A stretch of 64,000 nucleotides of DNA from assembly GCF_000975055.1 (NCBI RefSeq), contig NZ_BBRB01000003.1:186001-250000 (forward strand). The letters run 5' to 3'. Source of the DNA: Demequina sediminicola (lineage in GTDB: Bacteria > Actinomycetota > Actinomycetes > Actinomycetales > Demequinaceae). Below are positions 49,351-58,731 of this stretch, in pieces. Position 1 is the first letter of the stretch. Each line of letters opens with the position of its first letter. The notes below the pieces were generated by a model that made no database searches, had not been told where the DNA came from, and saw only the letters and a list, made by a program, of their open reading frames with translations. The position numbers and the translations under genes are program-made.

Positions 49351-50400
49351 TTAGGGGACGAGGCCGATCCAGTCCTCCGTCGAGAACTTGGAGTCCACCA
49401 ATGCATGCGCGGCGTTGAGTTCATCGGGGCTCACAGAGCCTGCGGTGGTGCTGTAGCGTCCAGCGAAGTGCGCGAGGAACGCGTTGATCACCTCAGCGCG
49501 AGCCATTCCCGTCTGACTACGCAAGGGGTCCACACGCTTGTTGGCGCTCTTAGTGCCCTTATCCGACATCTTCTCCCGGCCGATGCGCAGTGTCTCAAGC
49601 ATCGCGTTGGCATCGATGTCGTAAGCCATCGTGACGTGGTGCAGCACTGCGCCGGATGAGTACCGCTTCTGCGCCGCACCCGCGATCTTGCCAGCGTCTG
49701 AAGCAATATCGTTCAACGGAATGTAGCGAGCGTTGATCCCCACATCAGCGAGCGCACCGAGGACCCAGTCGTCCAGGAACGCGTAGGACTGTTCAAAAGA
49801 CAGGCCCTCAACGAGCGACGATGGCACTGACAGGGAATACGTGATGGTGTTGCCTGGCTGGATGAACATTGCACCGCCGCCCGATACCCGCCGAGTCACG
49901 GTGATGTCGTGTTTCGCGGCACCTTCGGGGTCTACTTCGTTGCGCAACGACTGGAACGACCCGATCACCACTGCGGACGACGCCCACTCCCAAATGCGAA
50001 GCGTGGGACCGCGCCTGCCCTCGGCCACCTCGCGTGTGATGACGTCGTCGAGAGCCATTTGCAGGTGCGGTTCACGGGGCTCGTCATGCAACATCTCAAA
50101 GGTGTGGTCGTGCCACCCGGTGGCGTGGCCCAGTGCGCGCCGCACAGCGATAGCGACAGCCTCTGGGCTGAATCCCACAAACTGGGCGTCTGGCCCAGCG
50201 GCTCGTTCAATGGCAGCGGTTAGTGTCGCGACCGGTGCTGCCGCGGGCATCCCGGTCAGGCCAAGGCGGATATCGAGCAGCGCCTCCGCGGGTTCGAGGA
50301 AGAAGTCTCCAGAGATCACCACCTGTGACAGTGATTCGCCGGATACTTCAACATCGGCGACGACGAGCTTGCCCCCAGGGACTTTGTATTCTCCGTGCAT
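49351..50400 (-). CDS. lipoate-protein ligase family protein (accessory domain first)
   Basis: About 349 residues. The N-terminal 90 residues form the lipoate-ligase accessory domain (MHGEYKVPGGKLVVADVEVSGESLSQVVISGDFFLEP), followed by the catalytic BPL/LplA domain: LRIWEWASSAVVIGSFQSLRNEVD, ITVTRRVSGGGAMFIQPGNTITYSL (RRxSGGG), and GKIAGAAQKRYSSGAVLHHVTMAYDID with the catalytic lysine. In classic LplA the accessory domain is C-terminal; this order is the swapped type. It attaches lipoate (or octanoate) to E2 and H proteins. Start ATG 50400 (MHGEY); the frame is open three codons more. Confidence 0.85.
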   Translation of the reverse strand: MHGEYKVPGGKLVVADVEVSGESLSQVVISGDFFLEPAEALLDIRLGLTGMPAAAPVATLTAAIERAAGPDAQFVGFSPEAVAIAVRRALGHATGWHDHTFEMLHDEPREPHLQMALDDVITREVAEGRRGPTLRIWEWASSAVVIGSFQSLRNEVDPEGAAKHDITVTRRVSGGGAMFIQPGNTITYSLSVPSSLVEGLSFEQSYAFLDDWVLGALADVGINARYIPLNDIASDAGKIAGAAQKRYSSGAVLHHVTMAYDIDANAMLETLRIGREKMSDKGTKSANKRVDPLRSQTGMARAEVINAFLAHFAGRYSTTAGSVSPDELNAAHALVDSKFSTEDWIGLVP

Positions 50401-50457
50401 GCTCACCATTGTCCCCTCGTTTCACGCCCAATGACGCACCCACCTCACGACGGCGCC

Positions 50458-51096
50458 CTATTGTGGGCGGTCCTCGCGGCCGGTCACAACCTCCAATAGC
50501 TCCTTTGCGCCCTTACCGACTGCACCACCAGGGTGACTGTGCAACACGCGATCCCATGTGTAGCCGCGACGAGACATCAGGACAACGGCGAGTGCATCAC
50601 CCCAGGCGGCGGTCGCCAAGGTGCTGCCCATCGCAATGATGCCGCCCAAATCTGCAGTATCGCTGCTGACTCGGACCACGAGGTCGCAACTACTTGCCAA
50701 CGGACTGGCCGGTTGTCCTGTCAGCGCGACAGCGAATGTCCCACGGTCCTTAACCCTCGAGACGAACTCGACGAGTTCAGTTGAGTCACCACCTTTAGAG
50801 AGCGCAATGAGGAGATCGTTCTCGTTCGCAACTGCGAGGCTGCCGTGCAACGCATCTGAAGGGTTTTGATAGAACGCGGGCGTGCCCGAAACGTTGAGGA
50901 GGTGCGCGAGCCGCCTTGCGATCGTTCCAGAGGTGCCCGCACCGGACACAATGACTTTTCCAGGGGTCGCCATGATCTGATCTACCAGGGCGAAGAAATC
51001 GTCGCCTACCTGATCCGCAACATATGCGACCGCTTCCGCTTCCGACCGAATGAACCGTTGCGCCTCATCGCGCTCACTTGTGCTGTCGACCTTCAC
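50458..51096 (-). CDS. SIS-domain sugar-phosphate isomerase (KpsF/PHI-like)
   Basis: 212 residues forming one SIS domain: KVIVSGAGTSGTIARRLAHLLNVSGTPAFYQNPSDALHGSLAVANENDLLIALSKGGDSTELVEFV, then VALTGQPASPLASSCDLVVRV. It lacks CBS domains, so it is closer to 6-phospho-3-hexuloisomerase or the catalytic part of arabinose-5-phosphate isomerase; substrate is not decidable. GTG 51096 follows AAGGAG and overlaps the permease stop (GTGA). Last gene of the six-gene sugar operon, so it presumably isomerises the phosphorylated import product. Confidence 0.8.
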   Translation of the reverse strand: MKVDSTSERDEAQRFIRSEAEAVAYVADQVGDDFFALVDQIMATPGKVIVSGAGTSGTIARRLAHLLNVSGTPAFYQNPSDALHGSLAVANENDLLIALSKGGDSTELVEFVSRVKDRGTFAVALTGQPASPLASSCDLVVRVSSDTADLGGIIAMGSTLATAAWGDALAVVLMSRRGYTWDRVLHSHPGGAVGKGAKELLEVVTGREDRPQ

Positions 51097-52190
51097 TTCT
51101 GGTGCTCCTTCTGCTGGTTCATCTGAGTTGCCTGGACATTGGGTTGACGGCGCCTCCTGCTCATCGCTTCAGAGACTCGCTTTCTTTCAAATGCCACGAC
51201 GAACACGCCCACCAGGATCAGACCTTGAACGATCTGATAGATGTAGGTGCTCACGCCCATCATGTTGAGACCCGAGGCGATAAGTTGGAGAACGATCGCA
51301 GCAAGCGCAGCGCCAACTACCGCGACTCGCCCGCCAAACGGGTTCGCGCCACCGAGTACGGCAATAGTGATCGCGAGCATCAAGTAGGACGATCCATAAC
51401 CTGCTGAAGCGGAAGCCGTACGCGAGACGAGAACCAAGCCCGCGACAGCCGAGATCAGCCCGGCTAACACATAGGTCCTAGTCACGACCCACGTGTAGGC
51501 GATACCGCTGTACTCAGCCGCAGTTCTTGAGGCGCCCATCATCGTCGAGCTCACGCCGTACTTGGTCTTGGTCATGAGAAGCCACACAGCAACCACTACG
51601 GCGCCGAACAGCCAGAAGACGATCGGCACACCCAGCAACGAGTTGTAACCGAACGATGAGAGTGGATCTGTCACCCCGTACGCGGCCTCACCACGAGTGA
51701 TTGCCACGGCGACACCCGTGAATATCTGCATCGTCGCAAGAGTTGTCAAAATTGGCGCTACCTTAAGCTTCGCGATAACCAGGCCGTTGAGAAGTCCGCA
51801 CAGCACACCGATCAGCAACCCACCTGCTACTGCGATCAATGTTGTGGTGAGTTGCCCTTGGCCTTGCTCAACCCCAACACGGGAATACCAAGCAATAAAT
51901 ATCGCAGTGAGATTCGCCACGGCGACGGTAGAAAGGTCAATCCCGGCTATCGTCATTGCTACCGAAATTGCCAGCGCCATCAGTCCAACCTCGGGGATGG
52001 AGAATGCGATGGACTCGACGTTCAGTAGGGTTGCATATGAGCCAGGATTGATAGCAGAGAAAACCACTGCAATAACTAATGCGAGAGCAAGTAGTCCCAG
52101 CGTGTTCCCATTGCGCTTGACCGCCAGCGTCCAACGCGGAGTTACTTGTTCCGGAGCCGGTGGAGCCTGTTGTCCCGTATCAATACTCAT
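51093..52190 (-). CDS. sugar ABC transporter permease 2 (RbsC family)
   Basis: 365 residues, about ten membrane segments, RbsC/AraH-type permease: LALVIAVVFSAINPGSYATLLNVESIAFSIPEVGLMALAISVAMTIAGIDLSTVAVANLTAI, GVLCGLLNGLVIAKLKVAPILTTLATMQIFTGVAV, and the EAA-like SSTMMGASRTAAEYSGIAYTWVVTRTYVLAGLISAVAGLVL. Overlaps the first permease by 4 bases. Together they form a heterodimeric channel, as in rhamnose and AI-2 importers (RhaPQ, LsrCD). Confidence 0.9.
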   Translation of the reverse strand: MSIDTGQQAPPAPEQVTPRWTLAVKRNGNTLGLLALALVIAVVFSAINPGSYATLLNVESIAFSIPEVGLMALAISVAMTIAGIDLSTVAVANLTAIFIAWYSRVGVEQGQGQLTTTLIAVAGGLLIGVLCGLLNGLVIAKLKVAPILTTLATMQIFTGVAVAITRGEAAYGVTDPLSSFGYNSLLGVPIVFWLFGAVVVAVWLLMTKTKYGVSSTMMGASRTAAEYSGIAYTWVVTRTYVLAGLISAVAGLVLVSRTASASAGYGSSYLMLAITIAVLGGANPFGGRVAVVGAALAAIVLQLIASGLNMMGVSTYIYQIVQGLILVGVFVVAFERKRVSEAMSRRRRQPNVQATQMNQQKEHQK

Positions 52191-53239
52191 GCCGACGCCT
52201 CCATTGATTCAAGAATCCTTGTCGTTCTCGCCTCACGTGACGAGGCCTGCGCCTGAATTGCGACACCCACAAGAACCACCACACCGACAACAAGTACGTG
52301 CCAATAGCTCGAGACCCCGAGTCGCACTAGGGAGTTTTGAACAAGCGAAATGAGCAGTACGCCATACACGGTGCCCTTCACCGAGCCACGGCCGCCGGAA
52401 TCCAACGCTCCACCAATGACCACCGCTGCAATAACATTGAGCTCGGTGCCGACCAGCTCAAAGGGCGAGGCGTGGCGGGACAGGACGACATGCACCATGC
52501 CCGCAAACCCTGCGAGCGCACCGGCGATCAGGTAGATCCGGACCTGAACGCTCGGCACGCGGATACCTACCCGCCGTGCTGATTCCCGATCGCCGCCAAT
52601 TGCGTAGATCGAGCGACCAAACATTGTCTTCCGAAGCATCCACGAGACCAGAAAGGCGAGCGCGATCACAGGAAGGACAAGGATGTTTACGGGACTGTTG
52701 CCGAGCCTCATGATCGATGAGGCGCCAATCGTGTCGAGCTGCGCCGGAAGCGTCGATATATAGACACTTCCGATGAACGCAAGCAGTACACCTCGGATGA
52801 TGACTTGTGTCCCAAGCGATGCAATGAGCGTTTCCATACGATAGCGCGCCACGAACAGGGCGTTCAGCGAGCCGAGGGCGAGTCCCATTATCGAAGCCAA
52901 CAGGAAAGGCCAGAGCACTCCGTCGACCCCAAAGAAATTCATCACGGTTATAGTGGCGTAACCGCTAAAAATAGCGATAGCAGGAAATGACACGTCCATG
53001 CCGCCGGAAATAATTACCAAGAGCAACCCGAGCGCAAGAGCAAGGGTCACGATCCCGGAGCGGATAATGTCTCCTACAAATGTCATAGTGAGCGCTGAAG
53101 GCTCGACGATAGCCATGACCCCGAGGAGAGCAAGGATGAGCAGCAACAGCGCAGTCTCGTGATTTTCGCCCTTATAGCGATCCCAGAGCTCGTGCACTCT
53201 CATTCGTCTGCCGCGGGCTCTGCGCACATACGCCTTCAT
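52187..53239 (-). CDS. sugar ABC transporter permease 1 (RbsC family)
   Basis: About 350 residues with about ten membrane segments: LLLLILALLGVMAIVEPSALTMTFVGDIIRSGIVTLALALGLLLVIISGGMDVSFPAIAIFSGYATI, GSLNALFVARYRMETLIASLGTQVIIRGVLL, IYAIGGDRESARRVGIRVPSVQVRIYLIAGALAGFAGMVHVV. Start ATG 53239 overlaps the ATPase stop (ATGA). Partner of the downstream permease in the same importer. Confidence 0.9.
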   Translation of the reverse strand: MKAYVRRARGRRMRVHELWDRYKGENHETALLLLILALLGVMAIVEPSALTMTFVGDIIRSGIVTLALALGLLLVIISGGMDVSFPAIAIFSGYATITVMNFFGVDGVLWPFLLASIMGLALGSLNALFVARYRMETLIASLGTQVIIRGVLLAFIGSVYISTLPAQLDTIGASSIMRLGNSPVNILVLPVIALAFLVSWMLRKTMFGRSIYAIGGDRESARRVGIRVPSVQVRIYLIAGALAGFAGMVHVVLSRHASPFELVGTELNVIAAVVIGGALDSGGRGSVKGTVYGVLLISLVQNSLVRLGVSSYWHVLVVGVVVLVGVAIQAQASSREARTTRILESMEASA

Positions 53240-54726
53240 CGGTCCAACCTTTCGCGAATACGTTCGGGCGACACTGCGTCCATCTCTAGTTCGCCATCCA
53301 TTCGGCCGCGTCTCACAAACAAGACTCGATGGCATACGCTCACTAGTTCCGGAACGTCATCGGAGATCATGAGGATGCCTGTGCCTTGTTCCGCGGTGCG
53401 TCGCAGGATGTCGAGAATCACGGCCTTGGATCCGGCGTCAACCCCAACTGTGGGTCCGTTGAGGATGAGAACGCTAGGCTCCGTCTCCATCCATTTGCCG
53501 AGTACAACTCGCTGCTGGTTTCCCCCTGAAAGCGAACTCACGGGGTTTGCGGGATTATCTGTCTTAATACCAAGCGTCTCGACCGCGTGTTGCGAGGCGT
53601 GAGCCATGCGTGCACTATCGAGGAAGCCTGCACGGCGACTCACTTTGTCGAGTGACGCAGCAACAAGATTTGACTCAATGCTCTGCTCAAGAATCACGCC
53701 TTGAGTGAGCCTGTCTTCCGGCACGTAGCCGATACCCGCTTCAATTCCCGCTTGCACCGAGCCGATGGGTTTGGCCTGGCCTGCTACGCGAATCTCGCCG
53801 GTATCGATCGGCAAGATGCCAAAGATCGCTTCTGCGATTTCTGAACGACCTGATCCGAGAAGTCCCGTCAATCCAACGATCTCACCGGCGCCGACTTCGA
53901 AGGAGACTCCTTCAAAGAGTTCGTGTCGGCCGATATCGTGCACTTCCAGCGCTGGCGTCGTCGCGTCGGCGGGAAGTGCCGAAAGCTGACGTTCTTCTGA
54001 CGGCAGGTAGCCAAGAAGCGACTCAATCAACGAGTCGGGGGTGAACTCGGAGGCAGCCCCGCTCTTGGCGACCACACCATTGCGTAGAACCGTGATCCTG
54101 TCCGACATCATGAACACCTCTTCGGTCTTGTGCGACACGAAGACGATGGCAACGCCGTCTGCTTTGAGTTGTTCGACGACACGACTGAGGGAATCGATCT
54201 CCCTCCAGGTGAGAGCGGTGGTCGGCTCGTCCATAAACAAGACCTTGACGTCGAGGGCGAGGGCTCGGCAGATCGCGACGAGTTGCCGGTCCGCGACTGA
54301 AATGTTCTCGACCTTTTCATCAAGGCTCAGTTGAAGGTCTAGCCGCTCGACGACCCTTTCCGCGGTAGCCCGAGCGTCCTGGACGCGAACGACCTTCCTT
54401 CCAGCCTTCACTCGTGCAGACATCGCGATGTTTTCCGCTACCGTGAGGTTCGGGAACAACGACATGTCCTGGTAGATGACCTGGATACCCAGATCGATCG
54501 AGTCCGTCACGGAGGGCCGACCTACATCCACGCCGTCCATTTCGATGTGACCAGCATCCGCGGTTTCTACACCGGAGATGATCTTGATCAAAGTCGATTT
54601 GCCTGATCCGTTAGCGCCGGCAAGGCACAGCACCTCGCCGGCGCGTACGTCTATGTCCACCTCGGTCAACGCCTTGACGCCACCGTAGGTTTTGGTTACT
54701 CCCTTTGCCTGCAATGCAAGCGGCAT
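53236..54726 (-). CDS. sugar ABC transporter ATP-binding protein, two NBDs (RbsA/LsrA/RhaT type)
   Basis: About 496 residues with two nucleotide-binding domains. NBD1: GANGSGKSTLIKIISG (Walker A), signature ISVADRQLVAICRALAL, Walker B VLFMDEPTTALTW. NBD2: GLTGLLGSGRSEIAEAIFG (degenerate Walker A) and VSSLSGGNQQRVVLGKWM with LILNGPTVGVD. Typical for carbohydrate uptake type 2 importers. Start ATG 54726. It follows the binding-protein gene after a hairpin. Confidence 0.92.
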   Translation of the reverse strand: MPLALQAKGVTKTYGGVKALTEVDIDVRAGEVLCLAGANGSGKSTLIKIISGVETADAGHIEMDGVDVGRPSVTDSIDLGIQVIYQDMSLFPNLTVAENIAMSARVKAGRKVVRVQDARATAERVVERLDLQLSLDEKVENISVADRQLVAICRALALDVKVLFMDEPTTALTWREIDSLSRVVEQLKADGVAIVFVSHKTEEVFMMSDRITVLRNGVVAKSGAASEFTPDSLIESLLGYLPSEERQLSALPADATTPALEVHDIGRHELFEGVSFEVGAGEIVGLTGLLGSGRSEIAEAIFGILPIDTGEIRVAGQAKPIGSVQAGIEAGIGYVPEDRLTQGVILEQSIESNLVAASLDKVSRRAGFLDSARMAHASQHAVETLGIKTDNPANPVSSLSGGNQQRVVLGKWMETEPSVLILNGPTVGVDAGSKAVILDILRRTAEQGTGILMISDDVPELVSVCHRVLFVRRGRMDGELEMDAVSPERIRERLDR

Positions 54727-54747
54727 GATGTCTCTCCTCAAAGGGGC

Positions 54748-54782
54748 GCGGGGGCCGGCCGAGGGGGATGACCGACCCCCGC
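54748..54782 (-). terminator. intercistronic hairpin after the binding-protein gene
   Basis: GCGGGGG and CCCCCGC flank a GC-rich loop just after the binding-protein stop. Such hairpins commonly give higher expression of the binding protein than of the membrane subunits; it is unlikely to be a complete terminator. Confidence 0.5.
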
Positions 54783-54792
54783 TGAAAATCAC

Positions 54793-55824
54793 TTAGAACG
54801 GGTAGTCTTCGAGGTTGTCCAAGCGGATCTCGATCCACGCGTCACCGTAGAAATTGTTAGCAATCTCCGGGTCCTGAGTGATCGACTCGTACCCAGGCAC
54901 GCCGAGGTCGATGCCATCAACGATCTCTTCACCGTCCATCACTAGCTGTGCGGCCTGCAGCATTGCCTGACCCGCCAGCGCGGGGTCCCAACCAGTGATC
55001 ACATCGACTGAGCCATCGTCAAGAAGGCTGCCTGCCGTGGAAGGCGTGGACGTTCCGACCACACAAGTGTCGTCCTGCAGACCTGCTTCTTGGACAGCAC
55101 GCCCAATACCTGCGATGTCAGTTGATGCGGCGCCGATAAAGCCCTTGATGTCTGGGTAGGTGGCGAGGATTTCCTTGGTTCGCTGGTACGCGGTCTCTTG
55201 ATCCTCTTCCGAAGAAATGGGATCGGCGACACGCGAAATGTCCGGATAGTCAGCGGCGGCCTTTTCTAGTGCACCTTCTGCCCACACATTGTGGCTTGCG
55301 ACAGTGAGCGACCCAACCATGTGGACGTACTCGCCGGAATCTCCCATGCACGCAGCGAGCGTGTCCATCTGGAAGCCTCCGTACGCGTTGTTGTCGAACG
55401 CCTCAATGTTTGCAACGGCATTCTCAATGCCCGGTGCTTCGTGAGTGATCACTACGATCCCAGATTCCTCAGCGCGCTTGAGCACGGACTCGAGCGATTC
55501 CGGCGAGTTAGGCACAACCGTCAACGCGGCTGGCTGCTGCGGGATCAGATCATTAATCACGGCGATCTGCTTCTCTTCGGAAGCATCGTCTCCGGCGGTT
55601 TGGGTGACGACGGTACCGGGGTGTTCAGCTGCCCACTCCTGGTTGCCGACCTCCATCCGGTTAAACCAATCTCCGCCAGCCAGCTTGACAACGTTCACCA
55701 TCGTCACTTCGCCTTGATCGCCGCCTTCGGCTTCTGTGGAGTCCGCACTAGCGCTGCAGGCTGCGAGCGCAACACCTGCCACCGCCGTGAACGCGAGGAC
55801 TTTGACACGACTTTGTGTAACCAT
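54793..55824 (-). CDS. sugar ABC transporter substrate-binding lipoprotein
   Basis: 343 residues. Lipobox LAAC at about residues 20-23. The body is a periplasmic-binding-protein fold of the RbsB/RhaS/LsrB type: VVKLAGGDWFNRMEVGNQEWAAEHPGT, DLIPQQPAALTVVPNSPESLESVLKRAEESGIVVITHEAPG, YQRTKEILATYPDIKGFIGAASTDIAGIGRAVQEAGL, VITGWDPALAGQAMLQAA. RhaS and LsrB are the nearest named relatives by eye; ligand unproven. AAAGGAAG precedes the ATG. Confidence 0.88.
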   Translation of the reverse strand: MVTQSRVKVLAFTAVAGVALAACSASADSTEAEGGDQGEVTMVNVVKLAGGDWFNRMEVGNQEWAAEHPGTVVTQTAGDDASEEKQIAVINDLIPQQPAALTVVPNSPESLESVLKRAEESGIVVITHEAPGIENAVANIEAFDNNAYGGFQMDTLAACMGDSGEYVHMVGSLTVASHNVWAEGALEKAAADYPDISRVADPISSEEDQETAYQRTKEILATYPDIKGFIGAASTDIAGIGRAVQEAGLQDDTCVVGTSTPSTAGSLLDDGSVDVITGWDPALAGQAMLQAAQLVMDGEEIVDGIDLGVPGYESITQDPEIANNFYGDAWIEIRLDNLEDYPF

Positions 55825-55857
55825 CTTTTCTTCCTTTTGTGTGTTGTGTGTTGAGTC

Positions 55858-57510
55858 TTAGGAGGAGTGAGCTCGCAGGGAGTGCATCACTTCCCGATCA
55901 GCGTTGCCAAAGTGCTCGTACAACCGGCGATAGAGGTCGTAGAGCTCATCGAATTTCTTGGCCCTGCGGGCGTTGGGGAAGTATCTGGTCGCAATCGGAC
56001 TGGCGAACTGGGCCGCCTCGTCGAATGAACTGAAGCCTCCAAGGTCCGGCCCGGCTGCGATAGCTGCGTGAAGTGCAGCACCTACGGCTGGTGTGTGAGC
56101 AGAATTGCTCACTTCGATCTCGATGTTGAGGACATCGGCGAGCGTTTGCATCAGTAGCGGAGCCTTTTGGGGCAGACCCCCGCACGCAACAATGCGCCGG
56201 ACCGGAAGGTTCGCGTCTTGGAAGGCCTCAATGATTCGTCGCTGTCCGAACGCCGAGCTCTCGATCAATGCTCTATACACGTGCTCAGGCTTCGACTGTA
56301 GGGTCAGGCCGACGAGGAGCCCGCTGAGGTGTGAGTCCATCAATGTGGATCGGTTTCCGTTGAACCAGTCGAGCGCAACAATGCCACTCTCGCCTGGCTC
56401 CATCGCAGCGGACTTTTCTTCAAGCAGTTCAAACACCGTGCGAGAGTGTGTTGCGGCTTCCTTTTCGTACTCCGTGGGGACAAAATTGCGTACGAACCAG
56501 CCGAACGTGTCGCCTACACCGGCTTGACCCGCCTCATATGCCCAGTAGCCAGGAATCAAGCCGTTGAACACCACACCCGCGACACCCGGCACAAACTGCT
56601 TCTCTTCTGAGAGCATGAGGTTGCAGACTGAAGTGCCCATAACAAGGAGCATTTCTCCCGGTTCCGAGACACCAGCCCCAAGCACAGCGACGTGTGCATC
56701 GAGGTTGCTTGTGCTCACGACGGTTTCGGGCGACAGTCCGAGAGACTCCGCCCACGTTGGCGTCAGGGTGCCGGCGCGTTCACCAGGCTCCATGAACTCG
56801 TGGCCGTACTTTCCCAGCATGCTCGAGAATCCTGGAGCGAGCGCCTCGAGAAACTCTATGGAGGGATAGCCGATGTCACGCTGGTATGCGGCCTTGTATC
56901 CGGCGACCGCCACTCCGCGGGATTCCGTTCCCACTAGCGTTGAGACGAGCCAGTCACCGCACTCGTAGATCCGCTGCGCGGCATCGAAAACTGTGGGGGC
57001 TTCCTCGTACCATTTGAGTGTCTTGGCGAGCACCCATTCGGCAGAAACCTTGCCTCCGTAGTAGTTGAGGAAGGCCTCTTGTCTGCGCTCGGCAAGGTCG
57101 TTAACGCGGTCTGCCTGTGGCTGCGCGGAGTGGTCCTTCCACAGCTTCGCATAAGCGTGGGGCTCTGACTTAAACGCATCGAGGTCCGCTAGGGGAACGT
57201 CATTGGCGTCCACCGGGATGAGAGTGCAGGCAGTGGTGTCGATGCCCAGTCCCACCACCGCGTCGGGGTCAATCTCGTCGTGAGCGAGGACTCCCTTGAC
57301 AGACGCGCGAAGTGCTTCGAGGTAGTCCGCAGGGTATTGAAGCGCCCAGTCGTTCGGCAGCTTCTTGCCGCTTTCGGGAAAGATCTCATCAACCACGCCA
57401 TGGCGGTACGCGGACGATGCGATCGCGACTTCCCGGCCGTCGGACAAATCGATTGCCACTGCGCGACAGGTTTCAGTGCCAAAGTCGACACCGATTGCGT
57501 ACGTGGTCAC
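55858..57510 (-). CDS. FGGY carbohydrate kinase, ribulokinase (AraB) family
   Basis: About 550 residues. Starts GTG 57510 with GGAGAGG ahead: TTYAIGVDFGTETCRAVAIDLSDG, with LWKDHSA, the AraB-type YYGGKVSAEWVLAKTLKWYEEAP, GYKAAYQ, MGTSVCNLML, the ATP-site VALDWFNGNRSTLMD and VACGGLPQKAPLLMQTLADVLN. It is clearly in the AraB branch rather than LsrK, XylB or GlpK. araA and araD are not nearby, so L-arabinose is not the obvious substrate; D-ribulose or another ketose/polyol is possible. First gene of the six-gene operon, divergent from the SorC regulator. Confidence 0.87.
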   Translation of the reverse strand: MTTYAIGVDFGTETCRAVAIDLSDGREVAIASSAYRHGVVDEIFPESGKKLPNDWALQYPADYLEALRASVKGVLAHDEIDPDAVVGLGIDTTACTLIPVDANDVPLADLDAFKSEPHAYAKLWKDHSAQPQADRVNDLAERRQEAFLNYYGGKVSAEWVLAKTLKWYEEAPTVFDAAQRIYECGDWLVSTLVGTESRGVAVAGYKAAYQRDIGYPSIEFLEALAPGFSSMLGKYGHEFMEPGERAGTLTPTWAESLGLSPETVVSTSNLDAHVAVLGAGVSEPGEMLLVMGTSVCNLMLSEEKQFVPGVAGVVFNGLIPGYWAYEAGQAGVGDTFGWFVRNFVPTEYEKEAATHSRTVFELLEEKSAAMEPGESGIVALDWFNGNRSTLMDSHLSGLLVGLTLQSKPEHVYRALIESSAFGQRRIIEAFQDANLPVRRIVACGGLPQKAPLLMQTLADVLNIEIEVSNSAHTPAVGAALHAAIAAGPDLGGFSSFDEAAQFASPIATRYFPNARRAKKFDELYDLYRRLYEHFGNADREVMHSLRAHSS

Positions 57511-57585
57511 GCGTGTTCCTCTCCGTTGAGCGCCAGACACGTGGTCCGGCCTTCGTTCTTTTGGGGCTTCGGTGTTGCACTCTAT

Positions 57586-57615
57586 GTTGGGCGATCCAAC
57601 GATCTCAACGTTATT
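57586..57615. promoter_or_regulatory. divergent promoter/operator between the AraB-like kinase and SorC genes
   Basis: GTTGG-N5-CCAAC (57586-57600) is a perfect inverted repeat. For the regulator, TTGGGC (57587-57592) and GTTATT (57610-57615) are 17 bases apart, with the ATG at 57624, so the transcript may be leaderless. On the other strand a TTGAGA/TAGAGT pair 18 bases apart overlaps the same palindrome and points to the kinase. The start codon itself lies in GCTCATATGAGC, another perfect palindrome. Confidence 0.5.
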
Positions 57616-57623
57616 GTGCTCAT

Positions 57624-58595
57624 ATGAGCAAAGAATCTGATGAGCTGCAGGCAACTGATGGCTCGATGGCACACGACGACCTCCTCATGGAGGTCGCGAG
57701 AAGCCACTACTTTCACGGCCTCTCGAAGGTTGAGATTGCGACGGAGCTCGGATTGTCCCGGTTCAAAGTCGCACGACTCCTTGACGAAGCGCTCGAACGC
57801 GGGGCCGTCAGAGTGACATTGCACCGACCACGTGAGCGTTGGACCGGATTAGCTATGCGCCTCAAGGAACGCTTCTCACTTCAACATGCCGTGGTCGTGA
57901 ATGCCGGCAACGGGAACCCGCTTCACATCAGGCAAGCGCTCGGACGCGAAGGTGCACTGCTTTTGCAGCAACACCTCTCGCACGAAGACGTGCTTGGGGT
58001 GGGATGGGGCCGTACAGTGAAAGCTACCGCGGACTACGTGACATCTCTCCCCAAATGCACTGTAGTCCAGTTGGGAGGAATCGCAGGCAATCCCGGCGAG
58101 AACCTCATGGACCTCGTTCGAATCTTCTCCGGCATCACGGGGAGCGAGGCATACCCGCTCTACACGCCGCTCGTGGTGCCCAGTATTGAGACTGCGGAGA
58201 GCCTCAAACAGGCGCCGGAGATCAGTGCCACAATCGACCGCTTCCGAGACGTATCGGTCGCTATCGCCTCGGTCGGCAGCTGGAACCCACCCAACTCACA
58301 GTTGCGAATGTTCTGCTCCCCTGAGGTGCGAGAGGACCTCGACAACAGAGGCGTCCGCGCGGAGATCTGCGGGGTGCTTCTCGACAGCGAGGGCAATGAG
58401 ATCGAAACGGCACTCAACGGCAGAATCATCTCGGCGACCTCGAGTGATCTGCGCCGAATACCAACTGTCATCGCTATCGCTGGCCACCCCTCAAAAGCCG
58501 GCGCGATTCGCGCGGTTCTGAAAGGCGGATACGCCAACATGTTGGTCACCGACACACAAGTTGCACGCCTTTTACTTGCTGACGACGCGGACTGA
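57624..58595 (+). CDS. SorC/DeoR-type sugar-responsive transcriptional regulator
   Basis: 323 residues. N-terminal HTH: DLLMEVARSHYFHGLSKVEIATELGLSRFKVARLLDEALERGAVRVTL, then a large SorC sugar-phosphate-binding domain: LGVGWGRTVKATADYVTSLP, VVQLGGIAGNPGENLMDLVRIFSGITG, VAIASVGSWNPPNSQL, VIAIAGHPSKAGAIRAVLKGGYANMLVTD. SorC proteins (including LsrR, DeoR of B. subtilis) respond to phosphorylated sugars and control the adjacent operon. Here it faces the importer operon and precedes the aldolase gene. Confidence 0.9.
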   Translation: MSKESDELQATDGSMAHDDLLMEVARSHYFHGLSKVEIATELGLSRFKVARLLDEALERGAVRVTLHRPRERWTGLAMRLKERFSLQHAVVVNAGNGNPLHIRQALGREGALLLQQHLSHEDVLGVGWGRTVKATADYVTSLPKCTVVQLGGIAGNPGENLMDLVRIFSGITGSEAYPLYTPLVVPSIETAESLKQAPEISATIDRFRDVSVAIASVGSWNPPNSQLRMFCSPEVREDLDNRGVRAEICGVLLDSEGNEIETALNGRIISATSSDLRRIPTVIAIAGHPSKAGAIRAVLKGGYANMLVTDTQVARLLLADDAD

Positions 58596-58682
58596 CGGAT
58601 CACTCTCCAACGGAGCCGACGACCCATCAGCCGAACCGCACGGGATTCGGACGTGGGCGGCCCGCGCAAACAGTAACGCCAA

Positions 58683-58706
58683 GCTTGCGCTCAAACGAGC
58701 GCAAGC
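58683..58706 (+). terminator. hairpin after the SorC gene
   Basis: GCTTGCGCTC and GAGCGCAAGC form a perfect 10-bp stem with a four-base loop, 87 bases after the stop; no T run follows. Confidence 0.6.
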
Positions 58707-58731
58707 ATCAGTGGCAGGGACGTCTGCAGAT

